From the NCBI GenBank assembly GCA_003117195.1, contig BDSI01000187.1, positions 49,023 to 113,022 on the forward strand: a stretch of 64,000 bases of DNA, read 5' to 3'. This stretch comes from Eudorina sp. 2006-703-Eu-15. Its lineage: Eukaryota; Chlorophyta; Chlorophyceae; Chlamydomonadales; Volvocaceae. The notes below the pieces were generated by a model. The model did no database searches and had not been told where the DNA came from. It worked only from the letters and a program-made list of their open reading frames with translations. Positions 11,501-22,940 of this stretch are shown piece by piece (the first letter of the stretch is position 1; each line of letters starts with the position of its first letter). The position numbers and the translations under genes were made by a program.

Positions 11501-14500
11501 TCTGTACGACAAAGACTAAATCGGACAGCGCCGCCACGTCGTGCCTTGTTGCGACCTTCTCGGCGGCGGGCGCGGCAGCGGCGGCGGCGCCGCCGCCGCC
11601 GCCGGCGGTGTGCCACAGCGTCCTTCCATTGACTGCCGCACAGCCACCGCCGTTGGCGGGCGCTGTAGTGCAACCGCCGCCGCCGCTGCCGCCGGCGTCG
11701 TCGCCACCGCTGCCGTTGCAACAAACCGGACCGCCGCCGTCGCCGCAGGCCAAGCCGTCGTTGGCGCTTGTCCCGCCATTGAAACCGCCGCCTGGAGCTA
11801 TGGCGTCTGCGCCGCCGCCGCCGCCGCCGCCGCGGCCACGAGTTCCGCGGTCGCCTCGAGGGCCGATGGCGCCCAGATCCCCGCGCCCGCCTCGGCCGTC
11901 GCCTCCGTCACCGCCGTCGCCGCCGCCGTCGCCGCCGCCGATGCTGCCTGTGCGACGACCGCCTCCAGCCCGCTCTCCGCCGCCAAGTCGCTCACCCCCA
12001 CCGCGGCCGCCAAACCCGCCACCGTCGCCACCGTCGCCGCCGTCGCCAGGGCCGCCGCCACCAGCGCCACACCTGCCGTCGCCAGGGCCGCTGCCGCCGT
12101 CGCCGCTTCCGCCGCAGCCCATACTAACCCCACGGCTGTCGCCAATGTCCCCGCCGCCATCGCCCCCGCCGCCATCGCCACCACCGCCGTCACCACCGCC
12201 GCTGTCATCGCCACCGCCGTCGCCACCGCCGCGGTCGTCACCGCCGCCGCTATCACCGCCGCCGCGTTCATCGCCGCCGCAACTGTCACCATCACCGCCG
12301 CCGTCGCCGTTGGCATCGCCGCCGCCACCCGCGCCGCTACCGCGGTCACCATCGCCGCCACCCCTATCCCAGCCGCCACCAGCCTTAGCGCCATCACCGC
12401 CGTCAAGACCACCGTCTCCAAACCCCGCGGCGCAGCCGCCTCGACATCCACCGCCACCACCTCCAATGCCGCCACCGCAGTCGGTCACCTCGCCATCATC
12501 GTCGTTGAGTCCACCGCCGCCGTCGCCGCCTCCGCCATCACGGTCTCCACCGTCACATGAACCAGAGCCATCCAAGTCGCTGCCGTCGCGCCCTCCTGCT
12601 GCGCTACCTCCAACCCCGCCATCGACCATTTCTTCGCCACCGCCGTCATCGGCGCCGTCAACGCAGCAGGGCCCATCACCTGCTCCCGTGCCGCCGATGT
12701 CATCGCAGCCGCCGTCGCCGACTACGCCATCGCTGTCACCACATTCAGCATCGCCGCCACTGCCGTCGCCGCCCGCCGCGCTGCCGTCGCCGCCAGCCTC
12801 GTCGCCGCCAGCTTCATCGCCGCCAGCCTCGTCACCGTCGCCTCAAGCCTCGTCACCGTCGCCGCCAGCCTCGTCGCCGCCAGCCTCGTCACCGTCGCCG
12901 CCAGCCTCGTCGCCGCCAGCCCGTCGCCGCCAGCCTCGTCGCCGCCAGCCTCGTCGCCGCCAGCCTCGTCGCCGCCAGCCTCGTCGCCGCCAGCCTCGTC
13001 GCCGCCAGCCTCGTCGCCGCCAGCCTCGTCGCCGCCAGCCTCGTCGCCGCCAGCCTCGTCGCCGCCAGCCTCGTCGCCGCCAGCCTCGTCGCCGCCAGCC
13101 TCGTCGCCGCCAGCCTCGTCGCCACCAGCCTCGTCGCCGCCAGCCTCATCACCGCCAGCCTCGTCACCGTCGCCGCCAGCCTCGTCGCCGCCAGCCTCGT
13201 CGCCGCCAGCCTCGTCATCGCCGCCATCCTCGTCGCCGCCAGCCTCATCGCCGCCAGCCTCGTCGCCGCCAGCCTCGTCGCTGCCAGCCTTATCGCCGCC
13301 AGCCTCGTCGTCGCCGCCAGCCTCGTCGCCGCCAGCCTCGTCGCCGCCAGCCTCATCGCCGCCAGCCTCGTCGTCGCCGCCAGCCTCGTCGCCGCCAGCC
13401 TCGTCGCCGCCATCCTCATCACCGCCAGCCTTGTCGCCACGAGCCTCGTCGCCGCCAGCCTCGTCACCGTCGCCGCCAGCCTCGTCGCCGCCAGCCTCGT
13501 CGCCGCCAGCCTCGTCGCCGCCAGCCTCGTCGCCGCCAGCCTCGTCGCCGCCAGCCTCGTCGCCGCCAGCCTCGTCGCCGCCAGCCTCGTCGCCGCCAGC
13601 CTCGTCGCCGCCAGCCTTGTCGCCGCCAGCCTCGTCGCCGCCAGCCTCGTCGCCGCCAGCCTCGTCGCCGCCAGCCTCGTCGCCGCCAGCCTCGTCGCCG
13701 CCAGCCTCGTCGCCGCCAGCCTCGTCACCGCCAGCCTCGTCGCCGCCAACCTCGTCGCCGCCAGCCTCGTCACCGCCAGCCTCGTCGCCGCCAGCCTCGT
13801 CGCCGCCAGTCTCGTCGCCGCCAGCCTCGATAATATCACCTCCATCTTCGTCAGCGCCGCCGCCGTCGCCATCATTGCCGCCGCGGCCATCGCTGCCAGT
13901 CTTGTCGCCGTCACCGCCGCCGCTGTCGCCGCCAGCCTCGTCGCCGTCTCACACGCCGACGCCGCCATTGCCATCGACAACCCAACCACCAACCTCAGTG
14001 GGGGCTTCCCCTCGTTTTCCGTCGCCTCTATTCCCACCAACATCCCTCCAGCCCTCTCCGCCTCCACAAACCTCTCCGCCTCCACAAACCTCTCCACCTC
14101 CACAAACCTCTCCGGGACCCTCGCGGCCGCCTCTGCCGCTGGAGGCCGCCTTACCGCCGCCAACTGCTCAACCGCCGCGGCCGCCGGCGCCTGCGCCCGT
14201 GAGCGCGCTTCCGCCCGCAACGGCACTCCAACCACCTCAACCGTCTACAGCCACGCCGCCGGCGCCGCCGGCGCCCATGGCACGGCCGCCTCAACCGTCC
14301 CCGCCACCATCCGACCAGCCTCCGGTCGCGGCGCCAGGGCCGTCGCCTCAGCCGCGCCCGACGCCCTCCAACGCTACGTCGCCGACGCCCGCGCCTACGC
14401 CCACGCCAAAGGCCGCACCGACGGCGCCGGTAGCACACGAACCACCTTCGACGCCACCCCGTGGGCCAAAAAGGCCCAAGCCGCCCAAGACACGGTCGCC

Positions 14501-17500
14501 GCAGACGTCGCCGGACGCCCCCCTGGAGCCTTTCGCCCCGCCGTCGCCGCCGCGGCCGCGGCGACCCCTCAAGCCCGTCGCGCCCAATCGGCCGCCGACG
14601 CCCCCACGCCCGCCCGCGCCGCCGCGGCCGCCGTCACCGCCGTCGCCGCGGCCGCCGCCGCGCCCTCGGCCGCCGCCACCATTCGCGGCGCAGAGGGAGA
14701 CGCCTTCCATTGTCGTACAACCACGGCCGTCGCCGCCGCCGCGACGGCCTCGGCCGCCGCCGGGCCCGCCGCTGTGGCCAGGCGCCGGGGACATCGGCCC
14801 GGGGGCGCCGCTGCTGCCGTACGACGACGGCATGGAGCCGCCGTCGGCGCCGGGGACCCCTCCTAGCGTAGACGGTGGGTCTCTTGCCTCCGCCCTACCA
14901 CCCATGTTTCCAATGCGCTTGGCTCTTGTTTCCATTTGCGATCCCGCAACGGTTCTTGCTTGATGACGTTCCTTCCCGTTTGCGCTACCGGCAATTCGTA
15001 GCACACGCGAATCTGTGACCTCCAGGGCATATAGTTCTGTGTTCCATTCAGAGCTGTTGCTGTGTACCGTATCCGCTGCTGACGGCGAAATACCAACAAA
15101 CCACACCTGGCACTCTTCACCGCCACCTCCGCCACCTCCGCTACCTCCGCCACCTCCGCTACCTCCGCTACCTCCGCCACCTCCGCTACCTCCGCCACTT
15201 CCGACACCTCCGACACCTCCGACACCTCCGAAACCTCCGAAACCTCCGACACTGGCCATTGACCGCCGACCCGCCCCCAACGACCCGCCCTCCCGCCCCC
15301 GCAGATTACCCGACCTGCAGGGTCAGCCCCAGCGGCATCGTGTATACGGTCGGCGACAAGTTCCCGTACGGCACCTTCCACTCGAGCGTGTGCGGCTGCG
15401 ACGCGTCGCCGTACGACCTGCGGTTCGGCCCCGACATCCGATCCAACGGCATGGACTTCTACACCTTCCGGCTGTACCCCAAGCCCTGCAATGAGAGCAT
15501 CTTGATCGACGGACAGCCCGTGTGCGAGTGAGTGGTGGGGCATGAGGGAGGCGCGTGGAGGTGGGTGGTTGGAACAGCACACCCCGACCCGGAGACACAC
15601 ATAGGTGGTGTGGGTGGTGGGTGTAGGTGGTGTAGGTGGTGGGTGTAGGTGATGGGTGTAGGGGCGGGGTAGTTAAATGTTCAATACTCATCAAAAGCAG
15701 TGTGGGATGGGCCACGCAGGCCAGGAGGGCGAGTGGGCGGGGGGTTCAGGTGGTGGGGACACGGGACCAGCAGTGTCGCGCAGGCAGGCAGGCAGGCAGG
15801 CAGGCCAGAACCGTCACTTTTGTGCGGCCTGGGTATCCACATCGTCCGGAACCCGGCGGGCGGGGGTTCCAGTGGCAGTCCGAGGCTGGGCCTTAATGGA
15901 TGCGCACTGAGCTGGGTTGGTGATTAGATTTTTTGGATTCATGATCTTGGTGACCTTGGGTCGATGACCTTTGATATTGGATCCATGATCTATGATATTG
16001 GATCCTGATTCCTGGATTCTGGGCAAACACAGCCAAAAGCCAACAGCGAGGTGTAAACCGGGTAGTTACCCCCCCCCCAACGTTGCCCTGGCCGGCTGCT
16101 GCTGCGCGCAGTCTGATCCGGAACTCGGTCAACAAGCTGGCGTTCCGATTGACGACGACCTCCGCGGTCTGCTTCAATAGCACGGACGCCACGATTGACA
16201 AGGCGCAGAACTGGAGGTACGTTGAACATCACGGCTTATCAATGACCTAGCTTCTGGGAGGTTCTGGAAGGTTTGCGGAACCGCCTGGACCTACCCTACC
16301 CTACCCTACCTACCCTGCCTACGGACCTACCCACTCTACCCACCCGCCCGCGCGCACGCCCGTTCACCCGCTCTTAGCTCGCCCGCCCCCACGTCGCGCC
16401 GCCGCCACCGCAGAGGGGTTCGCTTCTGGAATGACTCGATGGTGGACGACGCGGGACCCTGGCTGCAGGCGCGTGCAGGTACGTGGCAGGCGGGACGGGA
16501 CGGGACGGGGACGGGACGGGACGGGACGGGACGGGACGGGACGGGACGGGACGGACGGGGGGACGGGGACGGGACGGGACGGGACGGGACGGGACGGACG
16601 GGACGGGACGGGACGGGACGGGACGGGACGGACGGACGGGACGGGACGGGACGGGACGGGACGGGACGGGACGGGACGGGACGGGACGGGACGGGACGGG
16701 ACGGGACGGACGGGACGGGACGGGACGGGACGGGACGGGACGGGACGGGACGGGACGGGACGGGACGGGGACGGGACGGGACGGGACGGGACGGACGGGA
16801 CGGGACGGGACGGGACGGGACGGACGGGACGGGACGGGACGGGACGGGACGGGACGGGACGGACGGGACGGGACGGGACGGGACGGGACGGGACGGGACG
16901 GACGGGACGGGACGGGACGGGACGGGACGGGACGGACGGGACGGGACGGGACGGGACGGGACGGGACGGGACGGGACGGACGGGACGGGACGGGACGGGA
17001 CGGACGGGACGGGACGGACGGGACGGGACGGACGGGACGGGACGGGACGGGACGGGACGGGACGGGACGGGACGGGACGGGACGGGACGGGACGGGACGG
17101 GACGGGACGGGACGGGACGGGACGGGACGGACGGGACGGGACGGGACGGGACGGGACGGGACGGGACGGGACGGGACGGGACGGGACGGGACGGGACGGG
17201 ACGGGACGGGACGGGACGGGACGGGACGGGACGGACGGGACGGGACGGGACGGGACGGGACGGGACGGACGGGACGGGACGGGACGGGACGGGACGGGAC
17301 GGGACGGGACGGGGGGGAGGGACGGGGACGGGCGGGACGGGACGGGACGGGACGGACGGGACGGGACGGGACGGGACGGGACGGGACGGGACGGACGGGA
17401 CGGGACGGGACGGGACGGGACGGGACGGACGGACGGGACGGACGGGACGGGACGGGGACGGGACGGGACGGGACGGGACGGGACGGGACGGGAGGTACGC

Positions 17501-18836
17501 ACGCGGGACGGGACGCGACGGACCCGGGCCGGGCGGGTTTACCGCTGCCACGTCTACCGTATGCGGTGTGATGCCGTATGGTTTGAATGCGCCACGAGAA
17601 GGCGGATGGGTGTCTGTCATTATCTTTCTCCCCCTGTTTCTCAACCCAGTTCCTTACAGATTAGGATGGATAGACAGGCAGACAGGCGGACGGAGGGACG
17701 GAAGGAGGCACGGAGGAATGGGACGGACGTACGGTTCTGGTGGTCACCCGGGAAAAGCAGGCCGTTCACCGCACGCCGCCGTCTGTGCACATGCCAACCC
17801 TGTCGTCCTTTCGTCCAACCTTGTACGAGAGAGCCGCACCGCTCCGCCGCCGCCGCCGTGTGCTCCGCAGGGTTCACCAACACACGGCGCCACATCGAGC
17901 TGTACGTGTACGGCCTCAAGGTGGGTTGTTCGTTGTACGGTAGTGCTTCCGGCACCAAGGCTTGGTGCCGTAAAACAGACGCGTCTTCATGCAACTGAAT
18001 TGATGTTGCTCCGAGTGGTCATCATCGGCGACAGTGTTATTATTATTCAGGATGTTACAGCGGACCCCGCGGGTCATCGGTGACAGCCATCGGCGACAGT
18101 GCTGTGCTTTGCCGCACTCTGCCGCCACACGTCAGCCAGTGCGTCTGTGGCGCTCACCTCAGGCCGGGGAACCTCAGGCAGCCTCACAGCGACGACGTGG
18201 CACGTCCCGAACGCGCCGTGGTTGTGGGTTACATGCTGTCGGTCTGGCACGTGCGACTCGGCGCCGTGGGATCGTTCCGTAGTCCGTACTGTACTGCGGC
18301 TTGGCAGCGGTGCCGTCCCAACCCAGGGGCAAGCTGGGGCATTTCTGCTCGATGCGCCTCCCCCATAACTGCTGATCCCTCGCCTTAAGGGCTGTGACTA
18401 AGAGCCTTGGAAATCCTCTACCGGTCAGCCCGCCGATGTACGGCAGCGGCACCGACCGGCCGTAGTTACGGGCGGGCAGGCGGGCGGGCAGGCGGGCAGG
18501 TGGGTGCGAGGACGGACGGGCTCTGCGAGACCTGCCGCAGCCCCCGTCACCATCCTCTTGAAGTTAAGTTTGTCGCCCTTCCGCCGTCTCTCCCTCCCCT
18601 CTCTATCCCCTTGCTGTCCCCTGATTGCGGTCCGCCCTTTCGGTACCGGTACCGTTCACCCACCATCGCAGGAGGGGGATTACACAGCCGGCACGTTCAT
18701 GATGCTCAAGTGCAAGCAGCTCGGCTCCTTCAAGAGCATGTGTATGGGCGCCGACGACGGCAACTGCATCTATTCGTACGTCGACACGCCCGGCCACCGC
18801 TTCGTGTCCGTGTGCCGGCCCCGGGGCCTCCTCTGA
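8579..18836 (+). CDS. Pherophorin with two DUF3707 domains and Pro/Ser-rich linker
   Basis: This is a secreted extracellular-matrix glycoprotein. Exons read are 8579-8749 (less sure), 9226-9315, 10759-11012, 11273-14874, 15305-15527, 16112-16216, 16414-16478, 17871-17920 and 18672-18836 (TGA). Domain 1 runs DCGCGSSSYNVYWGLDVALG, then QFYTFELLP, ACYKPD, PWV and MGKCDGLALQDIC. Domain 2 repeats the same order: VCGCDASPYDLRFGPDI, DFYTFRLYPKPC, VCFNSTD, PWLQARA, YGLK, MMLKC and DDGNCIYSYVDTPGHR. The shared order supports two pherophorin domains. Between them lie about 1,100 residues of SPPPP- and SSPPA-type sequence, the expected substrate for prolyl hydroxylation and arabinosylation. All joins keep phase except one base lost near 12922 inside the 15-bp repeat, which moves the frame. 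The first exon or exons with the signal peptide are uncertain. Introns carry minisatellites. Confidence 0.85.
9050..9196 (+). repeat. 10-bp minisatellite (CCTGCCCATC)n
   Basis: About 13 near-perfect copies occupy intron 8750-9225 and end about 30 bp before the acceptor at 9224-9225, where they extend the pyrimidine-rich tract. Confidence 0.93.
9605..10440 (+). repeat. 46-bp minisatellite of tandem hairpins, about 18 copies
   Basis: Units of about 46 bp fill most of intron 9316-10758. Each contains the perfect inverted repeat CGGCTC-CGCAAAA-GAGCCG, a 6-bp stem with a 7-nt loop. Units differ mainly in the length of a C run (about 4 to 7) and in a few internal deletions near 9950-9970, 10000 and 10230. 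There are no unique spacers, so this is not a CRISPR array. Confidence 0.93.
11241..11257 (+). repeat. Interstitial telomere-type repeat (CCCTAAA)
   Basis: CCCTAAACCCTAAACCC lies in pherophorin intron 11013-11272, close to the acceptor. The TTTAGGG type is the Volvox/land-plant form. A mixed TTTAGGGTTTTAGGG occurs at 26666-26680 and CCCTAAACCC at 37506-37515. Confidence 0.75.
12775..13840 (+). repeat. 15-bp coding minisatellite (GCCGCCAGCCTCGTC), about 70 copies
   Basis: In the intended frame each unit encodes Ser-Ser-Pro-Pro-Ala of the hydroxyproline-rich linker. In the other two forward frames the same unit reads Arg-Arg-Arg-Gln-Pro or Val-Ala-Ala-Ser-Leu, with no stops. Interspersed units carry 3-nt-multiple variants (GTCGTC, ACCGTC), so length drift normally keeps frame. 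The exception is the 14-bp unit near 12922. Confidence 0.95.
12918..12926 (+). other. Single-base loss breaking the pherophorin linker frame
   Basis: The unit reads GCCAGCCCGTCGCC where its neighbours read GCCAGCCTCGTCGCC, so one T is missing. Upstream, the SPPAS frame is continuous from 11273. Downstream, the same SPPAS frame resumes one base earlier and runs to the phase-1 donor at 14874. As written, the transcript would switch to Arg-Gln-Pro repeats and stop near 13833, losing domain 2. Confidence 0.85.
15118..15250 (+). repeat. 9-bp repeat (ACCTCCGCC/ACCTCCGCT/ACCTCCGAC)
   Basis: About 15 degenerate nonamers lie in intron 14875-15304 shortly before the acceptor at 15303-15304, forming a purine-poor tract. 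Confidence 0.85.
16495..17492 (+). repeat. (GGGAC)n pentanucleotide tract, about 1 kb
   Basis: About 200 units of GGGAC, interrupted by one-base-shorter GGAC units and a GGGGGGAGG patch near 17313, fill intron 16479-17870. The sense strand carries GGG every 5 bases, a G-quadruplex-prone pattern in DNA and pre-mRNA. Long Asp/Gly/Thr/Arg or Pro/Ser/Arg open frames here are artefacts. Confidence 0.97.
18050..18088 (+). repeat. 39-bp intronic element, copy 2 (identical at 1016-1054)
   Basis: This lies in the last intron (17921-18671) of pherophorin 2 at about the same place as its twin in pherophorin 1. Confidence 0.8.
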
Positions 18837-21800
18837 CCGGCTGCCCTAGGGTTCACTTCGTGGGGAATCAGCAAGCGGGGCGCTGGCCTGTGCCCGCACG
18901 GCCACAGCCCGCCTTGTTTGATGTGCCAGAAGGTCTACAAACGGATGTACTGATGTGTTCAGAGAGTTGTGATGTTGGGGATGGCTTGGGGATGGCTTGG
19001 GGGTGGCTTGGGGGTGCGCAGCTGGTGGGTGGGCAAAGTGAGTCCTGGGGGGCGTGGCGAACCGCTGAAGTGAGATGCGGCAGTGCGGAAGCCAGTGAAT
19101 GGAAATGTCCCAAGGGGCTGCGGATGCCTCCGGAGCAATTCGCGCTGAACAGACACGTCAGGAAGCCAGGAAGGCGCAGGAAACGCTCTTTCTGGGAGAG
19201 TAATCGGAAATAGTGGGGTACGGGCTCGGCCTTGAGAGGTACAGCGGTGTACGGCAGCATGTGGCGGGTGGGCCGTGGCCGCCAGAAACATGTGGCCGCA
19301 GCTGTGTGAAGCGGTATCGGCCAGGGAACGGCTGCGAAAGCACGTGCCCCGCGAGGGACAGCAGGGAGCGGGATTGATTCTTTGCTTTTGGGTCGCACAT
19401 GGGGCAGGAGCTTTGTTTTGGTGCATATCTGTGTGATTTGGTACATGCTTCTCTCTTCGTCTCTCTCTTTCTTTCTCTTCGGAATCCCCGCCGCCCCGAC
19501 TCAACCGATCCGTACTGGCGGCACCAATTTTGCACCGGGTGTATGCCTCGGCTCAGGACGCCGCACGGTGGATTCGATCCGCTGGCAGCTGGCGGGGGAT
19601 AACGGCTTCGGCGGGGGATAGGGTAACGGTGTTGATAGCCTGAGGTGAGATGTGGATAACTGAGGTAGATTGTACGGCAATACGTGTGGCGAAAACCTTG
19701 CCGCGCGCCAGACCCTCTACCATCGCGCAAGGAAACACGCCCTGGCATGGCCCATCTGGGTGTTCTTCAGTGCGTCAGTTGTAACAATATCATCGCCCAG
19801 CTCAAACTGGGTCCGGGTTGTAAAGAGAGGTTCAGTTAGTTGACTGGGTAATGATGCGCGGGAGCCTAGGGGCGAGCCGGCGCTCCAGATAATCTTCAGA
19901 TGGACTGCTCAGCACATCCACGTCCACGTCCACGCAGAATAAGTGCACCTCCACGCATGATGACTGCCGCGCCGCTGTCAGCCGTCGCTCGTGAACATGC
20001 GGGCTGCGGCATACCATATGGCAGGGTGACAACATCTCGCTAGGAACCTGGGAGCCAAGGTCGCTAGGTGGCCAAGGTCCAGGCCAGGCTGGACTGCGCG
20101 CGGGCGCACCGAATAGCTTCAGCGTGCCGTGCCGTACCGTGCCGTACCGCGCGCGACAGCACGAATAACGTAGCTACGGTAGCGTAGGTCGTGTGCCCGG
20201 GCCTGTGCGGACGCCAAACTGTACCCCTGTCCACCCAACAGGGCCCGCCCGCCCGTGGAGGCCCGCGACGGCACCGGCGTCCCCAGCAACCGCCACCCGA
20301 GACGCGACCAGATCAAAAAACAAACCAGCTACAGTGTGCACAAGAGCGCTAGAAAACACACACACACACCTGCTTTCGCAATGGCGTCGCGGTGTCCGCA
20401 GTTCCAAACACGCACGCAATCTCAGTGCGGAACACAAAACGTATTCACAGTCACGTACACGCACAAACACACACGTTGGCGGGTTTCGACGCTGAACATA
20501 TACACACATAGACGCACGCACCCCGTTAACAAGGCACGTGTGTGTGTGTGTGTATGACTGTATGTGCCATGAACGACGATTCAAAGTAAAACGAGGTCAC
20601 CAAGAGGCCGAGGCGGCGGCAGCATGTGATCACAGGTGCCGTCACATTGCGGGGGCCAAAACCCAAACCCCCAAACATACTCACACAAACCACCGCCCTC
20701 TCCACAAATGCCGTAAAGTCTCGATACAACCATATGACCACCCTGATTCAAAGGTCCCCGGCAAGCCTCCGTAACGACACTGGCCCGATTGTCGCCAGAC
20801 GACTACGACACGGGCGGGCGATACTGTTCCCCCGACGCCCAAACCCACATGCCGTACACCAGGCGCCGTACAAGTGCACCAACTCGCGACCCGGCCCGGC
20901 CACCTCGCAGGTCGCGATGGCCTCTGCGGCGCGGCGAGGCGGGGCGGGGCGAGCAAACAAACCGTCTCTTCGACACCGGCGCCCAGCACCGGGCGCTGCG
21001 GGTGACCTGGCACCCACACACACACACACACAAATGCTCCGATGAATGACGTCATCACGACGACCCAAACGCGACCCGACCCCACCCGACCTGAGCAAGG
21101 GCTGCATGGGCCTTCCCCCCACGCGCCCCGCTGGCCTGCCGCTCCGCAACGGAGCGAGTAACCCTAGAGGAGGGAAACGAGCACTCGCCGATGCCACACA
21201 GATGGCTGACCACGAGACCAGCAGGCGCCAGGCACCGCCACACGGGCAGCAGCAGCACACGTCGCGGGCGTATCCATAACGGCGGAGGGAGGAGCCATGG
21301 CCGAGGGCAGGCGACAGGCGGGCCGCGGGCCGTGGGTGTGTTGAAGTAGTGGTGACAGCTGTGACACGGGTATGTGGGGCCATCGGCTGCGCGCCACGTC
21401 AAGCGCCACCGCAATCCTCGTCAGCAAAACACGGCGCGACGGTATTCCTCTCGCTTTGCGACACGGCCCTTCTTGGCCCCGCGTCGACTCGGGGACCGCG
21501 CCCTGGCCGTGTGCGCTAGCATGATCGAGGCCGCGTGCCCGCGCAGACTGCACCCCATCCCGCCCGAGCATGCCAGGCACCCGTGCCTCCCTTCGTACCC
21601 GGCCCCCGACCCTGGGGTAGGAAAGCTGCTTTCCCCCCTCTCCCCGACACACGCACACACAGGCCAGGCCCGGTCAGATATGTAACACACACACACACAA
21701 CGCAAACACACCCTAACGGTTTCCCAAACTTGCGATGGCGCGCAGTCTTCCCCCGGCGCCTGACTGCGCGGCGCTCAACGCCGGCTCCTGTCGGCCGAGC

Positions 21801-22854
21801 TGCCTCCAGCCTTGCGCTCCTTGTCCCCCCGCGCCCCGCCTGGTACCTGGTACCCGGTACCCGGCATCCGACCCAACGCAGCACCCCGGTCCGGCAGGAC
21901 GGGCCATGCTTGACGGACCCACGCAACCCTACGGACCTACACCTACACCTACATCGTCGCACGCCAGCACCTGGCGAGGCAAATAACTGGTGGGCACCAC
22001 ATACATAAGGGACGGCGGGAACACACGCGTGCACCAACGCATCACCACCAGCACCAGCACCAGCACCCGTACGAGCAGCGTAATTACGATCCCCACCGCC
22101 ATCATTACCACCGTGGGCGGCCGCGCCGTGGGGCAGGACTTGTAGGTAACCGTGGGGCAGGACATGAGGGCAAGAGTCGCGTGCTGCAAATGCGTGGTGC
22201 CGGGTCCCCGCGGGCAGCTTCCCGTGGCTTCCAAGGCCCTCCAGGTTCCCCTGGACGTGGGCCCTGGGCGTGGGCTCAGGACTGCTCAGGACAACATGGG
22301 GGGCAGCTGTCGTGGACACCAGCCGGACACCCAGGTGGCGAATACCGACCACTCGCTAGGCCGCCTGCCACCACACCTGGCGACAACCCATCACGCGCGA
22401 GCCCCGCAGGCCGCCGAGGCCGTCGCCCGCCACCCTCCTCGCCCTCCTCGCCCCTCGCGGCCTCATATACGGGATGGCCCTGGGATGGCACACGGCGGCC
22501 GCCTCGGCCGGCGCTATGCACATATATCATGTACCTGTATGGACTTCACCTCCGCCCCCGCGCAGACAGGAGGACGCTTCCCCCTTGAGCAGACAAGTGG
22601 ACGTCTGCGCCCCCGGCCCAAATATAGTTCTGTAGAGGTATTCTGGTGGCGGGGGGCGAGCCACATGGACCTGTCCAGGGCCCCTCGCCCACCTCGCCAC
22701 CTGAGGTGGGAAACCCGCCGTGCCAACAAGAAGCCGCGTGCCCTCGGCCTTGTTTGCCCCGGCCGCATCAGCAGCTCCTCTTGTTTTCAGTGCAACGTGC
22801 GTGAGACCCCTTGCCGGGTGCCGCCGCAACCCCGTCAGTGCTAAGGACACGAGC

Positions 22855-22940
22855 AGACGGACAGACAGCTAGACAGACAGGTAGACAGACAGGTAGACAG
22901 ACAGGTAGACAGACAGCTAGACAGACAGCCGGACAGGCAG
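22855..22940 (+). repeat. 12-bp tandem repeat (GACAGACAGGTA/GCTA)
   Basis: About 7 copies of AGACAGACAGGT/CT. No coding context was seen. Confidence 0.85.

Noticed and set aside
11493..14235. Gly/Asp-rich and Arg-Leu-Ala-Ala-Thr-rich minus-strand open frames, and the Val-Ala-Ala-Ser-Leu plus-strand frame
   Set aside because: They are shadows of the Pro/Ser-rich pherophorin linker; the 15-bp unit lacks stops in all these frames.
16336..18083. Very long open frames of Gly/Asp/Thr/Arg or Pro/Ser/Arg on both strands
   Set aside because: They arise from the GGGAC repeat, whose period keeps several frames stop-free. The sequence is intronic by phase-consistent splice sites on either side.
19560..19600. 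tRNA B-box-like GGATTCGATCC
   Set aside because: There is no matching A box upstream and no cloverleaf could be drawn.
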